Part shown: positions 8,005-18,390 of the stretch, in pieces
How the letters are laid out: each line of letters starts with the position of its first letter
Position numbering within the stretch: the stretch's first letter is position 1
Assembly (NCBI RefSeq): GCF_016859125.1
Contig: NZ_CP069338.1
Span: 4,031,501 to 4,095,500, forward strand
DNA length: 64,000 nucleotides
Direction of reading: 5' to 3'
Source: Archangium violaceum
GTDB taxonomy: Bacteria > Myxococcota > Myxococcia > Myxococcales > Myxococcaceae
Translations under genes and position numbers: made by a program
The notes under the pieces: model-generated
Told to the model about the DNA's origin: nothing
The model's input: the letters and a program-made list of their open reading frames with translations, nothing else
Databases searched by the model: none

Positions 8005-9341
8005 GTCCGGGAGTGCTCGTGGCCGCGCTGCTCGCCGAGTCCGGCCTCTGTGGACCGGTGACGCCGGAGGCCGTGTCGGATTCGTTGGCCGCCGCGCCCT
8101 ACGTGGAGGTGGCGGAGGCCGAGCAGGCCGCGGGAGACACGGAGACGGCGCTCATCGCCTGGCGCGAGGTGCTGCGCAGGGAGCCGAGCCATGCCCGGGC
8201 ACGGGCGGCCCTGAAGTCGCTCTGCCAGGACGCGGATTCTCCCGAGGAGGAGGAGGCCGCGGCGGCGGCGTTGCTCTCCGGCCTCTCCCTCTTCGAGCGC
8301 GGGGAGGACGAGGCGGCGGCGACGGCCTTCCACGAGGCGCTCGCGGCGCCGGAGTTGGTGGACACGGCCTCCTTCTTCCTCGGGGTGCTCGCCCTGCGCG
8401 AGGGCCGCGCGAGCGAGGCGGGGAGGTTCTTCGACGCTGCGGTGGCCTCGTCGGACGCGGCACTGGCACGGCGCGCCGGGGAGCTGCGCCTCCAGGCCGC
8501 GCGCGAGGGGCGGGTGACGCTCTCGGTGCGGTTGGGCAGCGAGTACGACTCCAACGTGGACCTCGCGCCGGACGGCACATATCGCCAGGGAGGGAGCGCG
8601 GACGGAGTGGGCACGGGGCTCGCCGAGCTGCGCCTGCGCCCCTGGGGCGAGCGGGGCCTCCAGGCGCGTGTCTTCGGACAGTACCGGGGTCACCTGCGCA
8701 TCCACGACTTCGACCTGGCGGGGGCCGGGGGCACGTTGGGCTGGGCGCACGTGGGCCCGGCGCTGCGGCTGTCCGCGGAGTACGGCTTCGACTTCCTGGC
8801 GCTCGGAGGGGCGCCCTACCTGTCCGCGCACCGGCTGCAGGTGGCCGCGCGCGCGCCGGTGGGCCCGGTGGTGCTGGAGGCCTCGGCGGCGGTGCGGCGC
8901 GAGGACTTCCGGGACGAGCTCTACGCCGGTTACTCCGGGTGGAGGAGCGTGGCGCGGCTGGACGCGGAGTGGAGCCCCGCCGAGCCCCTCACCCTCTCGG
9001 CGGGCTGGTCCGGCGGACTGCTGAGGGCGTACGAGCTGGCGCTCGGCTATCTCGAGCACGGCCCGCGCGCCGAGCTGCGTCTGCGCCCACGCCCCGGGCT
9101 GCGTGTCGTGGGGGAGGTGGGCTACACCCTGCGCGGCTACCAGACCTTCGACAGCCCCCTGGGCGCCCGCCGTGAGGACGGCTACTTCGACGCGGGCGCG
9201 GCGGTGGAGTGGGACGTGGCGGCGAACTGGAGCCTGCAGGCCTCGCTGGGCTGGCGCGGCGCGGCCTCCAACATCCCCGAGCTCTCCTACGGCCGCTTCA
9301 CCGGGGGCCTGGGGCTGGTGTGGTCGCGGGGACTGTTCTGA
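8001..9341 (+). CDS. TPR plus outer-membrane beta-barrel protein
   Basis: The 446-residue product begins with a hydrophobic export signal and TPR-like helical repeats (residues about 30-165; GDTETALIAWREVLRR, LFERGEDEAAATAFHEAL). It continues into a long series of alternating amphipathic strands starting at SVRLGSEYDSNVDLAPDG and ending WSRGLF. The YDSNV motif after a TPR region, the strand periodicity and the terminal Phe are typical of outer-membrane barrels. The ATG overlaps the upstream stop, and its own stop (TGA) overlaps the ATG of the histidine kinase, so three genes are chained. It may secrete or anchor a surface component; none is encoded nearby. Confidence 0.75.
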   Translation: MSPGVLVAALLAESGLCGPVTPEAVSDSLAAAPYVEVAEAEQAAGDTETALIAWREVLRREPSHARARAALKSLCQDADSPEEEEAAAAALLSGLSLFERGEDEAAATAFHEALAAPELVDTASFFLGVLALREGRASEAGRFFDAAVASSDAALARRAGELRLQAAREGRVTLSVRLGSEYDSNVDLAPDGTYRQGGSADGVGTGLAELRLRPWGERGLQARVFGQYRGHLRIHDFDLAGAGGTLGWAHVGPALRLSAEYGFDFLALGGAPYLSAHRLQVAARAPVGPVVLEASAAVRREDFRDELYAGYSGWRSVARLDAEWSPAEPLTLSAGWSGGLLRAYELALGYLEHGPRAELRLRPRPGLRVVGEVGYTLRGYQTFDSPLGARREDGYFDAGAAVEWDVAANWSLQASLGWRGAASNIPELSYGRFTGGLGLVWSRGLF

Positions 9342-10621
9342 TGCCACGGCCCGGCTCGCGCGCGCTGGGGCCGCTGGGGCTCGCGATGCTCGGGCTGGTG
9401 GGGGCGCTCGCGGCGACGCTGGCGCTCTACCGCGCGGGCAGCTCGGCACTGGAGCAGGCCCTGGACGCACGGCTGCGAGGCGCGGGTGAGTCCGCGGCGC
9501 TGTTGCTGGGAGACACGCCGCCCGGGCCCGAGCGGCTGGAAGCGCTGATGCGGGCCAACGCGCTGGACGGGGTGTACGTGGTGGACCGGATGCTGTCGGT
9601 GCCCGCGGATGCCACGGGGCCGGCGAGGCGGCGGGTGGACCTGCTGCGCACGGACCCGGCGGGAGTGGAGGCGGCGCTCGCGGGAGAGACGCGGGTGGGG
9701 CCGGGCTACTCGCTGGGCGACCTGGTGGTGACGGTGGGCTACTTCCCGGTGCGCGGGGCCGGGGGGCAGGTGGAGTCGGTGCTGGTGCTGGAGGCGGGAC
9801 GGGCCTTCTCCTCGGCGCGCGATTCCCTGCGCCGGGCGCTGTGGGGAGGAGTGGCGCTGTCGGCGGTGGGCGCGCTGGCGCTGGCGCTGGTGGCGGCCCG
9901 GTGGCTGCGGGACGAGCGGGCGCGGCGCGAGGCGGCGGCGAAGGCGGCGCGAGGCGAGGCGCTGACGAAGATGGCGGCCATGGCGGCGCACGAAATCCGC
10001 AACCCGCTGGGCGTCATCCGCGGCACGGTGGAGCTGATGCGCGAGCGCAGTGGGGCGAAGCTCTCGGAGCGGGACAAGGAGGCGCTGGAGGACGTGCTGG
10101 GCGAGGTGGAGCGGCTGCGCCGGCTGACGGAGGACCTGCTGGACCTGAGCGCGGACCGGCCGCTGGCCTCACAGCGCGTGGAGCTGTCCGAGGTGTTGGA
10201 GGAGGCGGCGAGGGCCACGGAGGCGGCGTTCCCGGGAGTGAAGGTCCGCCGGAGCTTCGCGGAGCTGCCTCTGGTGGAGGGGGACGCGGGGCGGCTGAGA
10301 CAGGTCTTCGCCAACCTCCTGCAGAACGCGGCGCAGGCGCAGGGGGAGGGCGAGGTGCGGCTCGCGGCCGAGGCGGAGGGGAGCGCGGTGCGGGTGCGCG
10401 TGGAGGACGACGGACCGGGCGTACCGCCGGAGGTGCGCCAGCGGCTCTTCGACCTGTTCGTCACGGGGAAGGCGAACGGAACGGGGCTGGGCCTGGCGCT
10501 GTGCCGCCGGCTGGTGGAGCGGCACGGAGGCACGGTGGCGCTGGTGCCCGAGCAGCGGCAGGGCAGCACCTTCGAGGTCCGGCTGCCCGCGTCACGCGAG
10601 GCGCCCGCCCCCGAAGCGTAG
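9341..10621 (+). CDS. Membrane sensor histidine kinase
   Basis: A 426-residue orthodox histidine kinase. Transmembrane segment 1 lies near residues 10-28, an extracytoplasmic sensor region of about 130 residues follows, and segment 2 is ALWGGVALSAVGALALALV. The H-box is MAAHEIRNPLGVIRG, with the phospho-accepting His near residue 217. The ATP-binding domain has an N-box (LRQVFANLLQNAAQ), a G1 box (VEDDGPGVPP) and a G2 box (GTGLGLALCRRL). No HAMP domain is obvious. Its start overlaps the barrel gene's stop (TGATG), so it probably senses something linked to that envelope protein. The nearest plausible partner is the NtrC-type regulator at 12825, with two opposite-strand genes in between. Confidence 0.88.
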   Translation: MPRPGSRALGPLGLAMLGLVGALAATLALYRAGSSALEQALDARLRGAGESAALLLGDTPPGPERLEALMRANALDGVYVVDRMLSVPADATGPARRRVDLLRTDPAGVEAALAGETRVGPGYSLGDLVVTVGYFPVRGAGGQVESVLVLEAGRAFSSARDSLRRALWGGVALSAVGALALALVAARWLRDERARREAAAKAARGEALTKMAAMAAHEIRNPLGVIRGTVELMRERSGAKLSERDKEALEDVLGEVERLRRLTEDLLDLSADRPLASQRVELSEVLEEAARATEAAFPGVKVRRSFAELPLVEGDAGRLRQVFANLLQNAAQAQGEGEVRLAAEAEGSAVRVRVEDDGPGVPPEVRQRLFDLFVTGKANGTGLGLALCRRLVERHGGTVALVPEQRQGSTFEVRLPASREAPAPEA

Positions 10622-10640
10622 GCGGGACGAGCTCCGAGGC

Positions 10641-11033
10641 TCAGCCGTGCTGTGGCCCGCGTGGAGGCGGACCCACCCGCTGGAGCGCGTAGTGCTCCTC
10701 GTCGGTGAAGACACGGGAGCGGATGAGGAAGCGCACGCCCTCGGGCGCCTCCACGGAGAAGCCGCTCCCGCGTCCCTTCACCACGTCCACCGTGAGGTGG
10801 GTGTGCTGCCAGTACTCGTACTGAGAGCCGCTGATGTAGAAGGGCGTGTCCACGATGGTGCCGAGGAACACGTCCTCCTGGCCCAGCTTGAACTCGCCCC
10901 GCGGGTAGCACATGGGCGCGCTGCCATCGCAGCACCCTCCCGATTGATGGAACATCAGGGGGCCGTGAATCCCCTGCAACTTGCGCAGCAGGGCCTCGGC
11001 GGCGGGAGTGACGGCAACGCGCTCGACGTGCAT
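10641..11033 (-). CDS. DUF779 family protein
   Basis: A 130-residue protein of the DUF779 family, with the typical HQSGGCCDGSAPMCYPRGEF segment near residue 29 and a Cys-rich core (CCDG, CYP) that could bind metal. Genes of this family commonly sit next to aldehyde dehydrogenase genes. Here it lies 21 bp downstream of one, as the second gene of the operon. The biochemical role of the family is not established. It ends tail to tail with the histidine kinase gene, leaving 19 bp between the stops. Confidence 0.85.
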   Translation of the reverse strand: MHVERVAVTPAAEALLRKLQGIHGPLMFHQSGGCCDGSAPMCYPRGEFKLGQEDVFLGTIVDTPFYISGSQYEYWQHTHLTVDVVKGRGSGFSVEAPEGVRFLIRSRVFTDEEHYALQRVGPPPRGPQHG

Positions 11034-11054
11034 GCGGGGAACCTCGCTCCTGGC

Positions 11055-12584
<1,530 letters not shown>

Positions 12585-12824
12585 GCTGACCTCGGCGTGG
12601 GTGGGTGGTTCTGGCTACGGCTGGGGAGAGGCGCCGATGATAGACAGGTGCCGCTCCGCGTCATCGCCGCGAAAGAACACGCGAGCGTCCAAAAGTGATC
12701 AGGGCCCGGCCGGGCAGGGGGCATCCGGGCTCGGCGGAGGGCCAGGGGCGAGTCGGACCGGGCGTGGGCGCGGGGGGGTGATCGGAGCCACGGCGGAGAG
12801 GTCACCGGACGAGCGAGGTGAGGC

Positions 12825-14180
12825 ATGGCGCAGGTGCTGGTGGTGGACGACGAGGTGAAGCTGGGGAAGCTGGTGGCGGAGGCGCTGGAGTTGGACGGGC
12901 ACGAGGTGGCGAGGGTGACGGGGGGGAGAGCGGCGCTGGTGGAGCTGGCGCGGCGCGGCTTCGACGTGGTGCTGACGGACCTGCGGATGCCGGAGGTGGA
13001 TGGGCTGGAGGTGTTGAAGGCGGCGCAGGCGCTGCCCACGCCCCCGTCGGTGGTGATGATGACGGCGTACGGCAGCGCGGAGAACGCGGTGGCGGCGATG
13101 AAGGCGGGGGCGGCGGACTACCTCACCAAGCCCTTCGCGATGGACGAGGTGCGGCTGCGGGTGAGGCGGCTGGCCGAGCAGCGCGCGGCGGAGACGAAGA
13201 GCGAGCGGCTGGTGCGGCAGCTCACGCCCTCGCTGGTGGCGGAGAGCCCGCGGATGAAGCAGGCGCTGGCGTCGGCGAGGCAGGTGGCGGCGAGCGACGC
13301 GAGCGTGGTGTTGCTGGGGGAGAGCGGGACGGGGAAGAGCCAGCTGGCGAGGCTCATCCACTATTCGAGCAAGCGCGTGGCGGGGCCGCTGGTGGAGGTG
13401 CACTGCGCGGCGCTGCCGGAGACGCTGCTGGAGGGGGAACTGTTCGGCCACGAGAAGGGCGCGTTCACGGGGGCCACGGAGCGCAAGGCGGGGCACCTGG
13501 CGGCGGCGGACGGGGGGACGCTGTTCCTGGACGAGATTGGCGAGGTGACGCCGGCCACGCAGGTGAAGCTGCTGCGCTTCCTGCAGGAGCGCGAGTTCGT
13601 GCCACTGGGCAGCACGCAGGCACGCAAGGTGGACGTGCGGGTCATCGCGGCGACGAACCGGGACCTGGTGGGAGCGGTGCGGGAGGGGCGGTTCCGGGAG
13701 GACTTCTACTACCGGCTGAACGTCTTCAGCATCGAGGTGCCGCCGCTGCGCGAGCGCAAGGAGGACCTGGTGCCGCTGGCGCACGCCTTCCTGGCGAGGC
13801 GGGGGCTGCCGGCGTCGAAGCTGTCGAAGGAGGCGGAGGCGCGGCTGACGTCGCACCCGTGGCCGGGCAACGTGCGAGAGCTGGAGAACGCGCTGGAGCG
13901 CGCGCTCATCCTGTCGGGGGAGGGGGACATCCTGGCGGAGCACCTGGGGCCTGGGGGACCGTCGCTGTCGAGAGGAGGAGGCAAGGCGGTGCGGGCGGCG
14001 GACGTGCTGGGCGAGGGCTTCAACCTGGACGCCTTCGAGCGGGAGCTCCTCCATGCGGCGTTGGAGCGAGCAGGGGGCAACAAGACAGCGGCGGCGAAGC
14101 TGCTGGGCATCACGAGGCGCCGTCTCTACTCGAGGCTACAGAGCCTGGGCGAGAAGGTGACGGACCCCGAGGCCGATTGA
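12825..14180 (+). CDS. NtrC-family sigma-54-dependent response regulator
   Basis: The 451-residue protein has three domains. The receiver (1-120) has VVDDE, the phospho-accepting Asp in LTDLRMPE, and the switch residues MTAYGS and KPF. The AAA+ domain has Walker A GESGTGKS, the sigma-54-contacting GAFTGA loop in KGAFTGATERKAG, and Walker B GTLFLDEIG. The C-terminal Fis-type helix-turn-helix is GGNKTAAAKLLGITRRRLY. All catalytic motifs are intact, so it should activate sigma-54 promoters once phosphorylated. A kinase is not adjacent; the histidine kinase at 9341 on the same strand is the nearest candidate. GAGGTGAGG precedes the ATG. Confidence 0.92.
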   Translation: MAQVLVVDDEVKLGKLVAEALELDGHEVARVTGGRAALVELARRGFDVVLTDLRMPEVDGLEVLKAAQALPTPPSVVMMTAYGSAENAVAAMKAGAADYLTKPFAMDEVRLRVRRLAEQRAAETKSERLVRQLTPSLVAESPRMKQALASARQVAASDASVVLLGESGTGKSQLARLIHYSSKRVAGPLVEVHCAALPETLLEGELFGHEKGAFTGATERKAGHLAAADGGTLFLDEIGEVTPATQVKLLRFLQEREFVPLGSTQARKVDVRVIAATNRDLVGAVREGRFREDFYYRLNVFSIEVPPLRERKEDLVPLAHAFLARRGLPASKLSKEAEARLTSHPWPGNVRELENALERALILSGEGDILAEHLGPGGPSLSRGGGKAVRAADVLGEGFNLDAFERELLHAALERAGGNKTAAAKLLGITRRRLYSRLQSLGEKVTDPEAD

Positions 14181-14190
14181 GGAGGGTGCA

Positions 14191-14228
14191 CCCTCTCCCT
14201 CTGGGAGAGGGCGGGGGGTGAGGGTATC
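14191..14228 (+). repeat. REP-like palindromic repeat, copy 2
   Basis: CCCTCTCCC and GGGAGAGGG flank a TCT centre and are followed by GCGGGGGGTGAGGGTATCGA. The repeat lies between two convergent genes (the NtrC regulator and the hybrid kinase) and could terminate both. Confidence 0.8.
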
Positions 14229-14241
14229 GAGGTTCCCGCGC

Positions 14242-16167
14242 TCAGGTCCCGACGAGCCGTCTCACCAGCTCACGCAGCTCATCGGAGGAGAACGGCTTGT
14301 CGACGCGGTGGTTCTTCACCTGATTCAGGAACGCACGGGCCACGGGGGTAAACGCGCCGCCCGTGAGGAACACCATCCGCTCGGCGACCGAGGGAGCACC
14401 ACTGGCGAGCGCCTGGTGCAGCTCCACTCCGCTCATCTCCGGCATCATCACGTCGCACAGCACGACGTCGAAGTGCTCGCCGCCGAGCAGCCGCGCGTGG
14501 GCCTCCTTGGCGCTCGTCAGCGTGACGACCTCGTGTTCGCGCTGGAGCGTGCGGCGGATGGCCACACCAATCATCGGCTCGTCATCCACCACCAGGACGC
14601 GGCCCCGCCTCGAGGCCCCGTGCTGCGCGGACGGCTTCGCCGGCTCGGCGGGCCGCGCGGCGGCGGCGGCGTTCAGCACGACGCGGAAGGTGCTCCCGTG
14701 CCCGACGCGGCTCTCCACGCTCATCTGCCCGCCGAAGCCGGTCACGATGCCGTGGCAGATGGACAGGCCGAGCCCGGTTCCCACTCCGACGGGCTTGGTG
14801 GTGAAGAACGGCTCGAACACGCGCTCCAGGAGCTCCTCGGGGATGCCCACGCCGGTGTCGCGCACCTCGATGATCACGCTCGAGTCCTCGTGGTGCGTGA
14901 CGACCTGGATTTCGTTGCGTTCCACGTCCCCCTCGGGGATGGCGTGGGCGGCGTTGACGAGCAGGTTGAGGAACACCTGCCCGAGCCGGCCCTCGTGGGC
15001 GCGGGCCAGGACGGGCTCGCCGTAGCTGCGCACCAGCCGCGCGCGATGCTTGAGCTCGTTCATGGCCATGCAGATGGACGTCTCGAGCACGCGGTGCACG
15101 TCCACGGGCTCGGGCTGCGAGTCCTCGTCCACGCGCGAGAACAGCTTCAACTGCTTGACGATGTCGCTCACCCGGGACGCGCCCAGCCGGGCATCGGAGA
15201 GCAGCTCGCGTACCTCATTCCGCGCGGCGTCGGGCATCTCCAGCCGCGAGACCACGTTCGTCTCCAGGTAGTCCAGGTTGGAGATGGTGTAGGCGAGCGG
15301 GTTGTTGATTTCGTGCGCCACGCCCGCGGAGAGCACGCCGAGCGAGGCCATGCGGTCCGCGTGCAGCAGGCGCGCCTGCATCTGCCGGCGCTCGGTCAGG
15401 TCGCGCAGGCTCCAGAGCAGGCAGGGCTGGCCATCGAACACCAGGGGGGCCTGGGTGATCTCCACGAGCACGTGGCCGCCCGTCTTGCGCATCATGCGGA
15501 TCTCCCGGGAGGGGACGGGCGTGCCGTTGCGCAAGGACTCGTTGACGTCGTCGCGCAGCAGGGTCCACGCCTCCGCCTGGAGGAACTCCGCGGCGAGCTT
15601 GGAGATGGGGTGCCCCATGAGCTCGTCCACGGACGCGCAGCCGAGCAGGGTGGCGAGCGCGCGATTGACGTAGACGACCTGCGCTCCCTGCTGCACGCCA
15701 ATGCCCTCGGGCAGATGCTCGATGAGCTCGCGGAAGCTCTCCTGGGAGCGGCGCAGGGCCTCCAGCGTGCGGGCGTGCTGGCGCGCGTAGCGGATGGAGC
15801 GGCCCAGGAGCGTGGGCGTGAGCTGGGACTTCTCGAGGAAGTCGGCGGCCCCGGCCTGCTGCGCCAGGTGGTCGATGGTGGCGTCATCCTGCCCGGTCAG
15901 CAGGATGAAGGGGCCGCCCCAGCCCCGCTGCCGGGCCTGCTGGAGCAGCTCGAGCCCCGTCATCGCGCCGAGCCGGTAGTCCAACAGGCAGACGTCATGA
16001 CGTCCCGGGGCCAGCGCCGCCAGGGCCTCCTCACAGGTCGACACCCACTCCAGCTTCACCCGGCCCGGCCCGAGGGCGCGCAGGCAGTCGCGGGTCAGCA
16101 CGAAGTCGTCCTCGTCGTCCTCGACGAGGAGTACCTGGATGGGGTGGGGGTCGGCCTCGAGCCTCAT
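14242..16167 (-). CDS. Hybrid histidine kinase (REC-PAS-HisKA-HATPase-REC)
   Basis: A 641-residue soluble hybrid kinase. An N-terminal receiver (VLLVEDDEDD, phospho-Asp in LLDYRL) is followed by a PAS domain (about 140-260) and a HisKA domain with H-box AGVAHEINNPLAY. The ATPase domain has FLNLLVNAAHAI, EVRDTGVGIPEE and GTGLGLSICHGI, and a C-terminal receiver (VVDDEP, phospho-Asp in LCDVMMPE) ends the chain. No membrane segments are present. It is the last gene of a three-gene operon, 3 bp after the single-domain receiver gene, which suggests a multistep phosphorelay. The dual receivers could accept and return phosphate; the output is not encoded here. Confidence 0.9.
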   Translation of the reverse strand: MRLEADPHPIQVLLVEDDEDDFVLTRDCLRALGPGRVKLEWVSTCEEALAALAPGRHDVCLLDYRLGAMTGLELLQQARQRGWGGPFILLTGQDDATIDHLAQQAGAADFLEKSQLTPTLLGRSIRYARQHARTLEALRRSQESFRELIEHLPEGIGVQQGAQVVYVNRALATLLGCASVDELMGHPISKLAAEFLQAEAWTLLRDDVNESLRNGTPVPSREIRMMRKTGGHVLVEITQAPLVFDGQPCLLWSLRDLTERRQMQARLLHADRMASLGVLSAGVAHEINNPLAYTISNLDYLETNVVSRLEMPDAARNEVRELLSDARLGASRVSDIVKQLKLFSRVDEDSQPEPVDVHRVLETSICMAMNELKHRARLVRSYGEPVLARAHEGRLGQVFLNLLVNAAHAIPEGDVERNEIQVVTHHEDSSVIIEVRDTGVGIPEELLERVFEPFFTTKPVGVGTGLGLSICHGIVTGFGGQMSVESRVGHGSTFRVVLNAAAAARPAEPAKPSAQHGASRRGRVLVVDDEPMIGVAIRRTLQREHEVVTLTSAKEAHARLLGGEHFDVVLCDVMMPEMSGVELHQALASGAPSVAERMVFLTGGAFTPVARAFLNQVKNHRVDKPFSSDELRELVRRLVGT

Positions 16168-16170
16168 GGA

Positions 16171-16623
16171 TCAGGGTATGCGGGTCGGCAATTCGACGAT
16201 CTGGAACCAGTGTTTATCGAGCACCTTCACGACATCGACGAGCCCGTCGAAGGTCACCGGCTTGGTGATGAAGCAGTTGGCGCCCAGATTATAGCTCCGG
16301 AGGATGTCCTCCTCGGCTTTTGATGTGGTCAGCACCACGACGGGGATGAGCTTGAGCGAGGGATCGGACTTGATTTCCTTCAGCGCCTCGCGCCCGTCCT
16401 TGCGGGGCATGTTCAGGTCCAGGAGGATCAACCCGGGGCGAGGGGAGTCCTTCGGGTCGGCGAAGCGGCCACGGCGGTGCAGGTAGTCGAGCAGCTCCTC
16501 GCCGTCCTCGACGAACCGGAGCTCGTTGGCGAGCCGGCTCTCCTGCATCGCGGTGAGGGCGAAGTCCCGGTCATCCGGATCGTCATCCGCCATCAAGATG
16601 GTTACGAGTTTCTTCGGCTCCAT
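16171..16623 (-). CDS. Single-domain response regulator (Rcp1-like)
   Basis: A 150-residue stand-alone receiver starting MEPKKLVTILMADDDPDDRD. The acidic pair (DDD), the phospho-accepting Asp in LILLDLNMPRKDG, the Thr switch in VVLTTS and the Lys in FITKPV are all present. Its length and its long beta3-alpha3 region (HRRGRFADPKDSPRPG) match Rcp1-type regulators that pair with phytochrome-like kinases. It sits 8 bp after the PAS kinase gene and 3 bp before the hybrid kinase gene, so it probably shuttles phosphate between them. Confidence 0.9.
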   Translation of the reverse strand: MEPKKLVTILMADDDPDDRDFALTAMQESRLANELRFVEDGEELLDYLHRRGRFADPKDSPRPGLILLDLNMPRKDGREALKEIKSDPSLKLIPVVVLTTSKAEEDILRSYNLGANCFITKPVTFDGLVDVVKVLDKHWFQIVELPTRIP

Positions 16624-16631
16624 GACCTCTC

Positions 16632-17918
16632 CTACCTGCGCGTGGGTTGCTTGAGGGGCATCATGACGTTGAAGCTCGTGCCCTCTCCAGGCGTGCTCCG
16701 CGCTCCGATGCTCCCGTTGTGCCGCTCGACGATCTTCCGGCAGATGGCGAGGCCGATCCCCGTGCCCTCGTACTGGCCGCGCCCGTGCAGGCGCTGGAAC
16801 ACGTTGAAGATGCGGTCGGCGTACTTCTGTTCGAAGCCGATGCCGTTGTCCTGCACCACCAGCTCGCACCGCTGGGTCTGCGCGTCCACCGTGCCGTGGA
16901 GGGAGATGAGGGGCGTCACGCCCTCCCGGCGGAACTTGAGGGCATTGCCCACCAGGTTCTGGATCAGCTGACGCATCTGCATGGCATCGGCCTCGAGCGT
17001 GGGCAGCTCCCCGAGTGACACCTGGGCTCCGGACTGCTCGATGCGCGTCTCCAGATCGCCGAGCACCTCGCGCGCGATGACGGAGAGGTCCACCTGGGCG
17101 AAGGGCTGGGCGTTCGACGATACCCGGGAGAAGGAGAGCAGGTCGTCGATCAACCGGCGCATGCGCCCCGCGGCGTTCTGCATCCGCTCGATGTAGTCGC
17201 GGCCCTCGGGGCTCAGCGCGGCGGCGGCCGTGGTCTTCAGGCGCTCTCCGAAGGTCTGGATCTTCCGCAGGGGCTCCTGCAGGTCGTGCGAGGCGACGTA
17301 CGCGAAGCTCTCCAGCTCGCGGTTGGACTGCTCCAGGCGGAGCTGGGCCCGCTTGAGCTCGGTGATATCGGTGAGGATGACCGCGAAGCCGATGATCTGC
17401 TGTTGCGACTTGATGGGGGCCACCCGGGCCGCGAACCACTCGGCGCCGACGTCGATCAGCGGCCGGGCCTCGTATCCGCCGGGCTCTCCGGTGGTGAGCA
17501 CCTTGTGGATGACGCCGCGGGCCACTTCGACATAGTCCGGGTGGATCCACTGGTAGAGGCTGGTGCCCAGCACCTCCGAGAGGCCCTGGCCCGGCACGGT
17601 GAAGTTGAGGTAGCGCACCCGCGCCTCGAGGTCGCAGGTGAACATGATGTTCGGCGACTGCTCGATCAGCGCCCGGATGCTGAACGCCTCATCCTCGGGG
17701 GGGTTGCTCGAGGAGAGCTGGACGGACAGGTGGTTGAGGTCCTCGGCCAGCGGAGCGAGCGGTCCGCTCCCCACACGGCATCGGGCGTGAGGATCCTTGG
17801 CCACCAGCTTCGCGACCATCTGGCGCAACTCCGCGACGGTCGTCTCCGGGGCGGATGCTGCGCACGTGGCTTCGCCCCCCGGACTCGCGTCCGCCTCGAT
17901 TCCCCGGCTCTTTTCCAA
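16632..17918 (-). CDS. PAS-domain sensor histidine kinase
   Basis: A 428-residue cytoplasmic kinase with a PAS domain (about 75-195; FTCDLEARVRYLNF) linked to a HisKA domain whose H-box is VASHDLQEPLRKI. The ATPase domain shows LIQNLVGNALKFRREG, VVQDNGIGFEQKY and GTGIGLAICRKIVERH. The H-box type is that of bacteriophytochrome-like kinases that partner Rcp1-like regulators, consistent with the next gene. The longest frame starts with TTG at 17918 (AGAGGGG about 13 bases upstream); the next ATG is at 17819, so the start is uncertain. It is the first gene of the phosphorelay operon. Confidence 0.87.
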   Translation of the reverse strand: MEKSRGIEADASPGGEATCAASAPETTVAELRQMVAKLVAKDPHARCRVGSGPLAPLAEDLNHLSVQLSSSNPPEDEAFSIRALIEQSPNIMFTCDLEARVRYLNFTVPGQGLSEVLGTSLYQWIHPDYVEVARGVIHKVLTTGEPGGYEARPLIDVGAEWFAARVAPIKSQQQIIGFAVILTDITELKRAQLRLEQSNRELESFAYVASHDLQEPLRKIQTFGERLKTTAAAALSPEGRDYIERMQNAAGRMRRLIDDLLSFSRVSSNAQPFAQVDLSVIAREVLGDLETRIEQSGAQVSLGELPTLEADAMQMRQLIQNLVGNALKFRREGVTPLISLHGTVDAQTQRCELVVQDNGIGFEQKYADRIFNVFQRLHGRGQYEGTGIGLAICRKIVERHNGSIGARSTPGEGTSFNVMMPLKQPTRR

Positions 17919-18390
17919 GTGAAGCTGACCCCTCTGGTGAGCGTCTCCCGGATCAGTGGGTCCTGTCCGGAGGACAGCCCCGAAAAAGTATCATGGTGGT
18001 CAAGGATGTAAAGTAGCCGTCAGTCTGGCGAAAGGGCTCTTGCCAGGAGGTGCGCGAGTGATTCCCGCGGCCCCGCGAAGCTCCTGGCGGCGCGCACCCG
18101 CTCTTCCAGCTGGTTCCTCGTGGAGCGTTCCTGGCGCGGGACTTTCGAGGTCCCCCGCCCGTCGTCCAGGCGTGTATAGAGGGGCGCCATGAATGCCCTC
18201 GGAGGGGCCTCGTGCTTCGCGTGAAGACATACATCCCGGCTTCGAGCATCCACGGCATTGGTCTGTTTCATGGACGACGACGCCATGGAAGACGGCTGGG
18301 AGTCGTTCGCTGGCGTCATCGGGCCGGAGCGGATGTAGCTGGAAGCGCGCACGAATTCGTATCCCCTCTTTCGCGTTGAAAGTCTCTCCC
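17919..18390. other. Divergent intergenic region with no recognised gene
   Basis: This region of about 470 bp separates the PAS kinase operon (reverse) from the SNF2 gene (forward) and must hold both promoters. A small perfect dyad, CTGTCC-GGA-GGACAG, lies at 17963-17977 next to an A-rich stretch. The open frames inside it have no recognisable domains or good ribosome-binding sites. Confidence 0.5.

Noticed and set aside
12585-12824. A sigma-54 promoter in front of the aldehyde dehydrogenase gene
   Set aside because: A GGCAC sequence is present on the reverse strand, but no TTGC follows at the required spacing of about 5 bases.
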